A stretch of DNA of 64,000 bases from Bryoerythrophyllum caledonicum (lineage: Eukaryota > Streptophyta > Bryopsida > Pottiales > Pottiaceae). The notes beneath the pieces were generated by a model. The model had not been told where the DNA came from and made no database searches. It saw only the letters and a list, made by a program, of their open reading frames with translations. Below are positions 50,719 to 62,599 of this stretch, piece by piece (positions within the stretch are counted from its first letter, which is position 1; every line of letters begins with the position of its first letter). The DNA is taken from positions 3,426,028-3,490,027 of the forward strand of contig OZ020519.1 in NCBI GenBank assembly GCA_963971425.1. The letters run 5' to 3'. The translations under genes were made by a program, and so were the position numbers.

Positions 50719-53192
50719 TCTGATGCATACAAGAGATATTTAAGAAGTGTATTGAGTGAATGAAGTTTGAACTTTGCTTCTTATCATCTTTAAACTCCTT
50801 TCTTTCCACAAATTAAGTTGTGGGCCAACTAGGAAAGGAGTTCAAAAGAAGAAGCTTACACATATGGGGTGATAAGTACAAAACTCAACTCCTACACTAA
50901 CACACACAAAAACTAGGCACTCATCAATCAAAAACATTGTATGACATACACATGACAACCTCCTACAACTAATACATATGAGTTTACCTAACAAACATTT
51001 GGCATAAGCAAGTGCCAAACAAACATTTTGTCAATGATCTATGTGTAATCAAACATGCATTTATAACTACTGAGTATACACAAGTTTGGTTCAGCTAGTG
51101 GCTGTAAGCATTCAGAAGGCACAACTTATATTCTTTATGGATGTCATGAATACAATTCAGCAGCCTTACAAAAAAGGCCGCAATGAAAGTTTCAATTTTT
51201 TCAAAAAGCAAACAACAACACATACTTGGTCGGAGTCCCCTTCTTGTCTTCGGCTTTTTGTGGCTTTACAGCTGACCCCCTTTGTTGCTTTGGCAGTCAG
51301 TCCTTCGGTACAAACAAAGTCTGTCAAGGGTTTCTTTTTGCAGAGAGCAGGCTCTTGACCGTCACACTGCAACTCTTCGACTTTCTCAGGTAGCTCGGAG
51401 AACTGTCGGGCTCTAGGTCTGCCTCAACCTTCTGTAGACTCTAGTCCAAATATACTAGCTTGGTTTCTACTCAAGCTTGCTCCTTGGACTTCATGGCCCC
51501 CTTCTTCGTCGTCTCCTCGTCCTCTTTCAAGCTTGTGATCTTGCGCAAGAAAATCACCGCCTTGGCTCCGGCGCCTTTGCAGCTCGTAGTCACTCTTCGA
51601 TCCCCTTCTTTTCGACTTGGATTTGTGATCTTTGGCACAAAAAATGAAGTCTTGGATATGTTGAAGTCGCAGCTTGCAATTGCTTGTTGCTCCCCTAGCT
51701 CCCCTTGCTTTTTTGTTGCTAACTTGTGCCGGCTTCCTTCTTCTTAGCACAGGTGTTGTCGCACTAAGATTGCCGGGAAATCGAGACTCCTCGTGTCCCT
51801 GCGTAGGAACTTTGGAGCCACTGGCGGAAGATACAACCCCAAATGAGAACTACATGCTTTGACAGTCATTGTCGTCAACAACACCGTTTGCACCCTTACC
51901 CCCATGCATCGAGCTTACTGATGCATTAGGTCCAGTGAAATCACTCGTCATAATATCTTGTATAGACTCTTGTTCCCCCCTTTCACTACGCAGCTGCATC
52001 ACATCGTTGTACGACTACACAACACGATTAAAAGTATGACCAATATATGATTGCATATTGAAAATAAACTAATCATATAAAAATGAAGCACTTACTTCGA
52101 CATTATTGTGTGGCGCCTCTTCTGCTTGAAGTATACTTGAAAAATTCCTAAATCGCACGGGCCCCTCAGATGACAGGTCGTCACGCCTCTCCTCTGAAAC
52201 CTTGACCTTCTGCTGTTGTCGCTGCGTTCGAAACCGATTGGATTCTGGAATTGAGTCCTCTGTTGTTCTTCTCCTCCGGCCACCCTTGCTTGTCATCCTC
52301 TGCAAGTCGACCTGGTTGCGTCACATTGAACATTTTCACCAGGGTAGGGCTGCTATGATATGGCAAGTCATCGTTGAATCATAATTACCCCTACCTAATT
52401 CGATGTTATCGTTTTAAGCACATGCCAACGGGATGGCCCATAATCTGCATCAATTTTATCAATTGTTGTCAGCCTTAATTTGAATTTCAAAAATAAAGTT
52501 AGTCAAGGCTATAGCATTTCTATTCTTTGCCTCCGCAGTCACAAACATTCCACTTTTTTTAATTTTTAATTCATCTTAAGTGAATAACAACAACACCAGG
52601 AAATAATTAACTTTAAGCAGAGTTAGTGGCTTAGCAGATACAACTAGTGCATATCTATTTGTAAATTGCTGACTCAGATCATGACCTCTAGATTTGAATT
52701 AGAACTTTGTTGTGTTTAATATAGATGTGTCAGTTTGTGTGCAAGTTGTACTGGCAGACTAAGTATGCATTATATTGCCGTAAAGATAAATAGCGTGCTA
52801 TGCGATTCTTGCAATATGCAAAGTATTTTAATCTCTTTCAATTTGTCATCTCACATCTCTCTTCTCATTGGCTATTTGCTGTCAATTTAGTTAAAAACGA
52901 GTGAACATTCAGCATACAAGCACCTATGATAAATTCCGATTTAATAGGATCAACCTATTAGTTTCTTTCCTAAATTTGAAATCTTTGCTATAAAGATTGA
53001 GGCGCCGTCAGGGATCGTGCATGGGCATCTGACATAAGGCATTAAATATTATCGCCGATAATGCGCACGATTAGCTTCCGTAATTTGATGTCTCCACTGT
53101 GATGTTTAGGCAAGCAGTTGATTTCTTCAATATACAACCGTCATCATAGACAGCACGCATTCCATATCCTATGCTTTGGAGAGCTTTTGACT
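50719..53192. other. Intergenic with minus-strand exon-like pieces
   Basis: No confirmed gene. On the minus strand, 52305-52097 is open (Arg/Gln/Ser-rich) and ends at a donor GTAAGTGC. An acceptor near 52014 opens a frame reading SYNDVMQLRSERGEQESIQD to a TAG near 51856, after which the frame continues Lys/Arg-rich to 51424. It may be the 5' leader of LINE copy 2, which resembles copy 1 in composition, or a decayed host gene. From 52400 to 53192 nothing is seen. Confidence 0.35.
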
Positions 53193-55770
53193 ATGGCGTC
53201 ACTCACATCTCAGTATGGCAGTGTTCCGCTTGTCGTGGCCGTTGGTGAAAATGGCACTATTAAAGTCCCGGAGGCAGTCCTCAGTAGTCGCTTCGGGTTT
53301 AGACTTGGAACCGTTCATGTTGAACAAGAGGTGTTTGATAGCTTGGGAGTATTAGAACATTCTATATACCAAGTGAAAGATCGAGACGAGTTGGCCTTTC
53401 TGTGGAACCTGTGTTGTGGTTCTTTTAAAGTATATGGTGTTAGGGATACTCAAACGTCCGCTAATGGGTCAATTAAGGGGCAACGACAGCATGCAGCGAT
53501 GCATGACGACTTAGAATTCCCGGATTTCCCACAGGACTAGAATGAGTTCGAAGGAGATCATGACTTTGAAGGAGAGCAAGAACCTCCACTGATGACGAAT
53601 GACCCTTGCGGAAATCATAGTGCGACGTCGTTACATGCAGGACCTTTGGCACTTGCTGTTTACAGTAGTCCAACAAGTGATAGTCAGCCTGATTGCGACA
53701 AAGGCAAGAGGAAACAATGGACAGATACAACACTGGTGGCGGCAATTTCAGCGGTGGAGGTTGGAGGGCATATCAAAACCATAGGAAGGTATTTTTGATA
53801 TTCCACGAAGTTCATTGGCAGATCATGTTGATGGCAAAACATTGAGCCGAAAGAAAGGACCGCCTATAGTGCTAAGTGCAGAGGAGGAGAGTGCTTTGAA
53901 AACTTACATGATTAAGATGCAAGAAATTGACCATCCTCTATCAATTCAGCAATTGCGTTTGAAAGTAGCAACAATTGTACAGGAGAGAGTAACGCCATTT
54001 AGAGATGGCCTTCCAAGAGACAGTTGGATTAACTGGTTTAAGAAACGGCATCCAGATTTAACACTTAGAAATGCACAAGGACTAGAATTTGCACGTGCGA
54101 AAGAGTTATGCCCGAAGAATGTAGCTTCCTTTTATAAGAATCTACAAGAGCTCTACAACACTCATGAATATACACCAGATCGGATTTGGAATTGTGACGA
54201 AAGTGGAGCCCAGGGATGGAATAATGGTGGTGGATTAGTATGGGCGAAAAAAGGCTGTAAAATAGTGCATTCCTTGATTCCTAATGATTGTGAGTGGCTC
54301 ACAATTTTACCATGCATAAGTGCAAGTAGAGACCATATTCCAAGGTTTTACATTTTTAGAGGCAAAAGAATGAGAGAGAACTATATTGAACACTATGAGG
54401 ATGGAGCTAGTATGGCAATGCAACCACAAGGATGGATGAATGCTTTCTTTTCTTACAATGGCTATCACACTTCATACAAGCATTAGAAAGTAAGGGCGGA
54501 GTCTCCCCTATAAATTGTCACTTGCTTGTTATGGATGGCCACAACTCTCACGTCACTCTCCAAGTTGTGCACAAAGCCATGCAGGTTGGCTTGGACATTG
54601 TGACCATGCCATCACACACAAGTCATGCCTTGCAGCCATTAGATGATAGTGTTTGCTGGATTTAAGAGAGCATTCAAGAGGTGTAGAGATGCTTGGACCT
54701 TGAGGAACAAGGGACGAGGAGCTACAAAACAAGTATTAGCGCAGTGGGTGTCACCTTCTCTGGAGAGAGCTTTGACAAAAACAAACATACAAGCTGGCTT
54801 CCGTGCCACTGGCATCTGGCCATTGAGCAGCGATGCAGTAGACAAGTAACTGACACCCGTAGAGCAATTCACAACAGCCGCTGCATTGCAAATTGATGAC
54901 ACTGAACAGTCAAACACCGAGGACATTGAAGATTAGACCATGCGTTCCGAAGCTGATGAACACGAGCAAGATGAAGACCCTCCAATGGAGGCACTGTTGG
55001 GGGACCGCATTCTCGCATCATAGCCACTGAAGCAGCACTTCTTCATTGGAGCCTTTGAGCCCAGTGAAGCTGAACCTGAGCTCAATGTCGATGGCATCAT
55101 GCCGAGATCACCAGGCACTGCATCCGATGACACAACAAGCAGAGATTTGCCATCGACAATCATCGGACCTACAGACGTCGGTGGGATAATCGTGAGATCA
55201 GGTTGCATCAATAGGACAGACATTGGTGCTAGTCACATGCAATTAGGAAGCATTGAAACAGAGGACATCAGTGGCATGAATGGGAAATCACCTGAGATGG
55301 ACACAGTAATGGAAGACGGTGGACATAGAGATAAGGAGGCATTGGCACTGTAAACCATGGGATAGCATTAATAGAGCATTTTCTGCAGCTCACCAAATTT
55401 CCAATCTAGCCACGGTGCCGCAGAACTGAGGCGGAGCCACTCGTTGGCTATAGCAAAAGTATTTTGCTCACAAGCGATGACTACATCCAAGCGATAGAAC
55501 TAAAGGCTGAGCGGAAAGAGAAAGTTAGGAAGGAGGCAAAGCTTCCAAAGGTAGAGGCAGAAAGAAAGAAGCTCGTGCTATTGAGAAACAACGTAAGGAA
55601 GTGGAGAAGATTCAAAGAGCTAGTGATGCGCGTGCTAAAGAAGCATTTGCACACAAGTGGATTTCAAAGGCACAAGAGCCCTTGCAATGGCTTTTGCTAT
55701 TTCAAAGGCACAAGAGCGCTTGCAATGGCCTTTGAAATAGCAAAGGCCACTACGACACAGTATTTATGAT
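53193..55770 (+). pseudogene. pogo/Tigger-like (Tc1/mariner superfamily) transposase, decayed
   Basis: Starts MASLTSQYG at 53193 with an N-terminal domain of unknown type (VPEAVLSSRFGFRLGTVHV). A helix-turn-helix region follows (KQWTDTTLVAAISAV, TIGRYF, IPRSSLADHV, then SWINWFKKRHPDL), as in CENP-B/pogo proteins. The DDE_1 catalytic core shows WNCDESG, LLVMDGHNSHV and PSHTSHALQPLDD. A basic coiled-coil tail follows near 55490-55680. Breaks: TAG at 53538-53540, a one-base shift in a T run near 53795, shifts near 54445, 54650 and 55560. It cannot make a full transposase. Terminal repeats not located. Confidence 0.88.
55600..55760. repeat. Direct and inverted duplication at the transposase tail
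   Basis: TTTCAAAGGCACAAGAGC occurs twice (about 55659 and 55699), each followed by CTTGCAATGGC. An inverted copy, GCCTTTGAAATAGCAAAGGC, sits at about 55728, pairing with GGCTTTTGCTATTTCAAAGG at about 55688. Confidence 0.6.
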
Positions 55771-55930
55771 GCTCATGCACAGTGGCTTTAGACATTGATT
55801 TTGCTATTGTCAATCTGATTGTTGGAAAGGGCAGTTTATTATGGTACGTGGGTCTGTAAAGCACTATCATAGAGCCTTGGTGACCAACTTTTTGACATTT
55901 TTAATTACAGTGATAGGGAAACCTGGTCCA

Positions 55931-56531
55931 CTACACTAAACATCCCATTTAGTGTAGTCACACAAATTGGGTAATTACCCTACTACACTATTTGCGAACA
56001 AGTTCACGCATAGTGTTAGCCACCAACATCATTAATGATGCCTCAATCAACCGCCTACTAGCCATCATGTCTTTATTCTCTATGTTGACTTTTTCTATTG
56101 GGCCACCTCTCCCTACCCCCAATCAATCGCCTACCGGCCGTCATGCCTTTAGTCTCTCTTCCTTTACAACATCAAAATCTTTGAATGCCCATAACTTACT
56201 CAAATTTTCTTCAAATTAAACATATGAGATGTTTTTTGACATCTAAAGAAAATGTAGATGTCAAAAACATCTCATAAGTGTAATTTCCATTCTTTTTGAG
56301 TGACTTATGCTCCTCTAAATAGTGTTATTTTTCATTTAGTGCTGCAAGCTTTTCATACACTAATTGTGCACAAGTTAAAAAACATATATTCCAATTTTTA
56401 CTGCCATTTACATATAGTGTAATGTTTCACATTTAGTGTATTGATATGTCATTACACTAATTGTAATTCTTACATTTAGTGTAAGAGTTCGTATTTAGTG
56501 TAGACTACACTAAATGAGATGTTTAGTGTAG
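55931..56531. mobile_element. Hairpin-ended MITE h1
   Basis: Both ends read CTACACTAAACATCYCATTT and on into AGTGTAGT (27 of 28 bases match). Each terminus is itself a palindrome: CTACACTAAA pairs with TTTAGTGTAG across a 7-base loop. 601 bp, no coding capacity. No target duplication could be assigned. Confidence 0.7.
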
Positions 56532-56554
56532 CACAGGTGGTACATGAGTGGTTA

Positions 56555-57471
56555 CTACACTAAAAGTTTCATTTAGTGTAGTGACACGAATAGTGTACTT
56601 ACCATAGTACACTAATTGCAAACAAGTTGACAAATAGTGTACTAATTGCAAACAAGTGTACTTTCTCAAAAGATTATTTGATCAAAATTTACTTTATCAA
56701 AGATTACATTATCAAAGCTTACTTTTTCAAGAGATTACTTTTTCAAATTTTACTTTTTCAAACATTTACTTTTCAAAAATTTACTTTTTCAAAAAAAAAA
56801 AATTTCAATCATTTACTTTTTCAAAATGTTACTTTTCAAAAACTTTACTTTTTCAAAAAAATACTTTTTTCCTAGTTTACTTTTCAAAAGTCCATTTTTC
56901 AAATTTTACTTTCTCAAAAGTTTACTTTTCAAACGTTTACTTTTTCAAATCTTTACTTTTTCAAATCTTTACTTTTGGAAAAGCTTTTTTTTGCAAAAGT
57001 TTACCTTTTCAAAATGTAAATTGTCTTTTTTCCCCAAATTTATGTTTTTCCCTAGTTCTTGTTTTTTCCGAAAATGTTGTTTTTTCCTAATTGTTGTTTT
57101 CACAAAAATGTTGTTTTTTCCTATTTGTTGTTTTCACAAAAATGTTGTTTTTTCCTATTTGTTGTTTTCCCAAAATGTTGTTTTTTCCCAATTGTTGTTT
57201 TTTTCCCAATTGTTGATTTTTCCAATTTTTTCTTTGTAAGTTTTATTTTTTCTCTTCTTCACCTTTTTGTACACATAATTCTCTTCTACTTTCGATACAC
57301 TAAACGCGCGCGAGTTAAAAAGTTAATATTCCAATCTTTACAAAAGTTCACTAATAGTGTAGTAGTTCACATTTAGTGTATTGTTTTGTCACTACACTAA
57401 TTGCATAGTTGACAATTAGTGTATGGGTTCGTATTTAGTGTCCACTACACTAAATGAAACTTTTAGTGTAG
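56555..57471. mobile_element. Hairpin-ended MITE h2 with internal T-rich arrays
   Basis: Ends CTACACTAAAAGTTTCATTT, then AGTGTAG, in inverted orientation, each forming a small hairpin. The interior holds two arrays: units like TTACTTTTTCAAA (56660-57010) and units of about 38 bp like TTTTTTCCTATTTGTTGTTT (57060-57240). 917 bp. Confidence 0.7.
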
Positions 57472-57628
57472 TTGTTTGGAGGGTAATATTTTAAGTTAAT
57501 TGTGCCATAAATAGATCAAACTTGGCTCGGTTATAGGAGGTTTTGGGAATTTTTATAAGTGCATGTGTGGTGTTGGAGGGACAATACGTGCTCATTTTCA
57601 AGCCAAGCTATGTTCATCCATAGGAAGC

Positions 57629-57850
57629 TACACTAAATATCACTTTTAGTGTAGCGCCCAGTAAATGACTTGTAAATGCTATAAGTTTTTACTTTAAGTG
57701 AATGTTTTTACCAACTATGTTTATAATGATCCTTTTATTTGAATACTATAGAGAATTGTGCTTTTGGTAAAAATTGGCATCAAGAGCAAAAACTTATTGC
57801 ATTTACAAGTCATTTACTGGGCACTACACTAAAAGTGATACTTAGTGTAG
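57629..57850. mobile_element. Hairpin-ended MITE h3 (foldback)
   Basis: 222 bp with long inverted arms. 57629-57690 (CTACACTAAATATCACTTTT, then AGTGTAGCGCCCAGTAAATG) pairs with 57788-57850. The outer 27 bases of each arm again form their own hairpin, the same design as h1 and h2. Confidence 0.72.
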
Positions 57851-58023
57851 TGCTTTCAAAATGACACTGTAAACACATCCTTGATAAAAAAATTTAAAAA
57901 ACTGACTTTTATCATATTCTTCTTCTACTTCCTAAGCATTGTTAGTTTTCTTCCAGGTTTCTTACTTCACTAACTGCCAGAACTTCTTAAAGGCCCGGAA
58001 ATAGGCTGAAATACATTATCAGC

Positions 58024-58064
58024 AACACGCAATTAAGCAATTATGCACTTGGCCAAGTGCACTG
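58024..58064. repeat. Terminal inverted repeat of transposon copy 2, with internal palindrome
   Basis: The 27-bp TIR runs 58024-58050. Its end overlaps a perfect palindrome GCACTTGGCCAAGTGC (58045-58060). Copy 1 has GCACTTACCCAAGTGC at the matching right end, so the palindrome is slightly decayed there. Confidence 0.85.
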
Positions 58065-58620
58065 GTTGCTGGTAGAAAGCCGCAAGTTATTTTCTCATAA
58101 CTTTTTTTTAAATCAAAATTTGGCAAAAAGTTTAGTATGTTTTTTGTCAAATTTTCTTGGTGTTTGTCGTGTCATACCTTGGCATCTTCATGTTCATATC
58201 AGTAATATATTTTTTACATTTGCTACCTTTTTTTAGAAAATATATGATTTCTAATCTAGTTTACAAATCCTGCTACAAAATTATAATCATGTGCCCAAAG
58301 AGATTATAAATTTGTTATAAGTTATTATAGGATTTTAGAGTAGTGCACTACAAATACAATGTGTAAGAGATACAAAAATATATATGCAATTTCCTAAGAC
58401 AGTGTAAAGTACCTCACTGTATTTTATAATGCAAAAACATACATAATCAAGCAATTCCACAATATTGCCGAGGAATTCTAAAATCAAACATATCATATGG
58501 ACCACCCAATATAAATATATACCACCTACCGAACGATAGACACATCTCAAACTGCATTATACTAACGTACTTGTCACCTAAACTGCGTGCATGCTCTACT
58601 ATAGTATATAGCTCTAGGGC

Positions 58621-61176
58621 TCAGAGCTCATCTTCTGGCGGAACGACTCCCTCCACGTGTCCAATGGCGCTACCTACCATAGCGGACAGTTCATGATCCT
58701 GCACTGGACGATCTCCCACACCTTCGATGCCAATGGACGCACACTCAACATATCGGTAATTGCCAAGAACACCCTCCCGCGTATGCCTTACCCTATCATC
58801 ATTGTAGAAAAAGCCATCCTCTTGATTGAAGGACATCTCTCGCTCTAACGAGAAGGCCCCCTGAAATGCAATGATGTCCTCGGATACGCTAGATCTTGGA
58901 ACGGAAGGCAAACCTGGTCCGGTATCACTCTGAGTACCTCCGAACGTCTCTTGTGTCTCCGATACAGGCTCTGATTGAGAAGGCATCGAAGGCTGTGGAA
59001 TCCTCCTCTGCACCGAAAAAAATTCCAATGAATCCAATTCTTCTTCCTCCATCTCCAACCTAGGACCATCAAATGTACGCCCCCCTCCTACCCCTGCCGC
59101 CAAACCAACATCCACTACACCGGTATTTTGCATCCTCTCTGTAGGTGTTGCAGACGTCTGCCCTGAAGTATCTCCCACCGCCCGCTGCGTTGATGGAATC
59201 CTCTCTCCTAGAGGAGACTGATTCACTCCATCTTCATCGGCGTCTGAACCACTACGAGATGAGAAATCTTTAGTGGTACCTGAACGTAGCAATCTCTCAT
59301 GTAAACCACCTCCATCCTCATTGTCGTCTTCATTCCTCACTCTACCAATCGCCTCTTCGGTCTCAGGTACGATGTTGCAACCAACACTTGTTCCACCAGT
59401 CCTGACCAACAGTTGTCCTTGGAAATTGTCGGACAACTCATTGTACAGAAATGAAACTCTGTCTGTACAATTGTCAATGATGAAAACCTCAGATCCCTGG
59501 AAATCTCCTTCAAGGATCGTGGGAATGGCCGTAGATATGTTACACGCCACTAAACCCCAACCACGGGGCAAGTATGAGCCCACTAGTCTTGCCAGCTCTG
59601 ATGGAGATCTCTCAAGTGAATCAACTTCAGAGGGTTGGCGTGCCTCACTCCAGTGATCCAAGAAAACAAGAGGAAGTGGAACGTCTCCAGAAACATAGTT
59701 CGGGCCAGGAGATGTATTCCCAGGGTGCTGCATACAAATCACAACATCGCCAATGGGTTGTACTACTTGCTCCAGACGCCCATTCTCTGTAAAATCGAGA
59801 GCATAGGGATTAACCGAATTCGGATCAAATGCCCAACATCCACGTCGCATAGTACATCCCTCTGGAAGCTTCACCTTCGTGAAAAAGTCTTCGTTGGCAT
59901 ACACGGCCGCTGGTAACAAGAAGATGACGTTCCATCGTTCAATATTTGCCATCCATAATGCCAGCTGTGCAAAAACTGCGGATAACTGGGCATCTCCCCA
60001 ATGACCATCTCCATGCCTCCTACCGCCACGTCGACAATCAATCACCCACAAACATGGTTTCCCCAACTCTATGTAGTCGGTGCGGAATAACCCTCTTCTA
60101 CACCGAATCGGAAGAAGATTCTCTATGTCGCTCTGGCTTGGCCTCTTGACTTCCATTTGCCATTCCCAATTAGTAGTAGCCAGTCCTCCGACATCCACGG
60201 ACAGTCCAATATATCCCCGCCCCCCTGCTGCAATGTCACTATAATGAAACCTGATGGAAGGGGGGATGAGGTAGCCTATATCTTCCAGTTTAGACACCTT
60301 CCCCCGCACAGGAGCAGTCCAAGCTTTTTTTGTGGTAGCATTCAAAAGCTTTCCAAAGGTATCAAGTTGTGCGTTACTCCTCGGAAAATACTTCCCTACA
60401 CGGATACGGAAGAACTCCTCCATGGAATCAGGTGTACTTTCCTTGTTCTCCACCATCAACCAACGGATGGAATTGATCATAGCTTCTCGTCTCTGATATT
60501 GGTCACAAACACCGGCAATCGTACGAGGATGTGGATTCTTGTCTTTTACACCGTCGAAATAGTATGCTTGATGAGGTCTAACTCCATCCTCCTCCACCGG
60601 CTTCGCTGCAGCAGACTTTGCCAACCGAAGATAATATGGAATCGGAACCCTACCTAACGGCTTCAACCAATTCTGGGTCATCTCTTTTCTTGTTGGTCGA
60701 ACGTCCACATTTGGATCCAACTCTTTCTTCCTTGCCATGTCCTTCCACTTGTCCTCTTCCTCCTTGCTGTAAAAGAGAATGTCGTCTTCATAGTCCTTGC
60801 ATACTTGAATGATTGCTTCGAAGCAGTCATTGCTCGAATTCCATGCATGATTGGTCAGATCCTCCATGTTTTTGGCCAACCTCTTCACCGTGACAACTCC
60901 ATCCCCCTTGGACAACTTATGCACTGCACTTGCGGCACTCACCAAAGCAACAGCCCTGCGTGCATTGTCCGCACGTAGTGTGCTATCAGGCCTCCTGTAT
61001 AGATCCCAAATCTGACGGATCTTCCTCAAATCCTCCTCCATGGTAGAATATGAATGTCTCTGGAACTCCGCCACATTGATCCGCATTGACTTCTCAATGT
61101 AAAAACGACGATCATCATACACTACAAAAGAGGACTCCCGCTGCTCAAACGTGTCCAGATACTCGTTTAAAGGCAT
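58621..61176 (-). CDS. ORF B of the large transposon, copy 2
   Basis: 851 residues, the same length as copy 1 ORF B (29707-32262) with about 17 amino-acid differences and no frameshift or stop. All segments named there are kept (VIDCRRGG, NVIFLLPAA, VVICMQHPG, SELARLVGSYLPRGW). It begins 15 bases after the TAG of ORF A in the same frame, as in copy 1. Function unknown; see the copy 1 entry. Confidence 0.82.
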   Translation of the reverse strand: MPLNEYLDTFEQRESSFVVYDDRRFYIEKSMRINVAEFQRHSYSTMEEDLRKIRQIWDLYRRPDSTLRADNARRAVALVSAASAVHKLSKGDGVVTVKRLAKNMEDLTNHAWNSSNDCFEAIIQVCKDYEDDILFYSKEEEDKWKDMARKKELDPNVDVRPTRKEMTQNWLKPLGRVPIPYYLRLAKSAAAKPVEEDGVRPHQAYYFDGVKDKNPHPRTIAGVCDQYQRREAMINSIRWLMVENKESTPDSMEEFFRIRVGKYFPRSNAQLDTFGKLLNATTKKAWTAPVRGKVSKLEDIGYLIPPSIRFHYSDIAAGGRGYIGLSVDVGGLATTNWEWQMEVKRPSQSDIENLLPIRCRRGLFRTDYIELGKPCLWVIDCRRGGRRHGDGHWGDAQLSAVFAQLALWMANIERWNVIFLLPAAVYANEDFFTKVKLPEGCTMRRGCWAFDPNSVNPYALDFTENGRLEQVVQPIGDVVICMQHPGNTSPGPNYVSGDVPLPLVFLDHWSEARQPSEVDSLERSPSELARLVGSYLPRGWGLVACNISTAIPTILEGDFQGSEVFIIDNCTDRVSFLYNELSDNFQGQLLVRTGGTSVGCNIVPETEEAIGRVRNEDDNEDGGGLHERLLRSGTTKDFSSRSGSDADEDGVNQSPLGERIPSTQRAVGDTSGQTSATPTERMQNTGVVDVGLAAGVGGGRTFDGPRLEMEEEELDSLEFFSVQRRIPQPSMPSQSEPVSETQETFGGTQSDTGPGLPSVPRSSVSEDIIAFQGAFSLEREMSFNQEDGFFYNDDRVRHTREGVLGNYRYVECASIGIEGVGDRPVQDHELSAMVGSAIGHVEGVVPPEDEL

Positions 61177-61191
61177 AGTACCATCTCTCCA

Positions 61192-62586
61192 CTACTGCTG
61201 TGCAAACTTACAAGCTGCTACTATGTGTTGCCCATCCACCGGTTCCCAAATGATATGATCTTGAAGCCAAGAATATTGAGATCCCATAGCACCCTGTGCA
61301 GAAGCACTCCCGTGTGCAATGAACATGCGCTCAAACTCTCGTGCTGTACCTACCAACGGAAATGGCAGCTCTTCCTTCTCAACGACACCATCATCGGTGG
61401 TAATATGCACGATGTATCTGATCGGTCGAAGTATCAATCTACTCACCCGAGTCGCGGATTCTGGGTCTCGTAAGCGGTTGAATACTTCTATTATCCTCTT
61501 CTGTGATAAAACCCGGTGGTTGGTTTCCGGATTCTCCACAGAGACAATGCGGTCTATGTGTGCCTTAAACATAAAATTCCCCCACACTGATCCTTTCGCA
61601 ATCTCCTCTGTTGTAGGCACTGGTGCTTTTAAATTCATTGGAGTTGGAAGATCCTGTGGTATCTCCGCATTGTCTTCAAAATCCTCTGGTATACTGTCTG
61701 GAAGGTTGTGAAAATCTTCTTCCTCTGGCGCCATGGCTGACAAATCAGCTAAATCTCCCGGTGTAGATGTAGGGGCCCTACGATGACCATCAGACGTCCT
61801 GAGCCCCGACCTAGGAATCCTGCCACTCGATCTTCGACTTCTCCCAATCAACCTCCTCCTGCTTGGATCCAAACTTGATGGGCCTTCACTTGAACCAGAA
61901 GCTACATCACTATCAACACGTCGTGGCCTTTTCGGAAGACGTCTACTCGTTAATGGAGGATTCGGTACTATCTGTACCTCAGAAGTTGTGGTGGGATGTT
62001 GGCCTCCACTTCCTCTCCCCCCCTCCAATGGTCGCGAATCCAGTTGCAACGGCTCAGCAAGAACTCAATAAACTTCTGTTTCTTCTGGTTCCGCTGGTGG
62101 GGCTTGAGTTGTCGCACGTGATGGGTCCCTCTCCCGAAATGCTTCATATCTTATATGTTCCCCCATAATCTTTTTAGCCTTGAGCACCATCTCTGGTGAT
62201 AACGCTAAACAGGATAAGACGTTGTTGTGTCTAGCAGTACGTACCGCAAGAGAGATGTTTAACCAAAACGTCTGCAATGATTTGAGGAATTTCACTTGAC
62301 CTGGATTTTGAAGAAGATTCAAAGGGACAGGTGCAAGAAGTAATTTCTTTGAAAAGGAAGTCTTCACCTCCGATTGACCTGGACCCACTAGGCAAGTAAC
62401 GTATACCATACCATCAAGTCGAAGAGTGATAGCCTGGATTTTGCCAAAACTCTTCCCCAACGTTGATGTACGCTTCTCCAGCTCAAAGGGATAATCCGTC
62501 ACCCACAAAAAGGCGCTCGACTCATCCACTTCCGCGATCCACCAGCCGTGGCTCTCCCAGACTCTGTCAATTTTTGGTGGTGCCAT
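61192..62586 (-). pseudogene. ORF A of the large transposon, copy 2, one nonsense codon
   Basis: Starts MAPPKIDRVW at 62586 and keeps the full 1395-base frame of copy 1 without indels, but a TGA at 62067-62065 replaces the CGA of copy 1, stopping it after 173 residues. The change is C to T at a CpG, as expected from deamination of methylated cytosine. Downstream the frame is intact to its own TAG at 61194-61192. The only obvious lesion is this codon, so inactivation is recent. Confidence 0.85.
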
Positions 62587-62599
62587 AACGCAACAGTCA

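Noticed and set aside
53538-53540. Programmed readthrough of the TAG in the pogo-like transposase
   Set aside because: At least four frameshifts elsewhere in the same gene show plain decay.
56640-57240. CRISPR-like array
   Set aside because: The repeats are short, degenerate, T-rich and without unique spacers, in a plant nuclear context.
55931-57850. CACTA (En/Spm) transposon termini, because of the CACTACAC strings
   Set aside because: CACTA ends begin CACTACAAGAAA with a 3-bp TSD. Here the ends are self-palindromic and no 3-bp duplication is seen.
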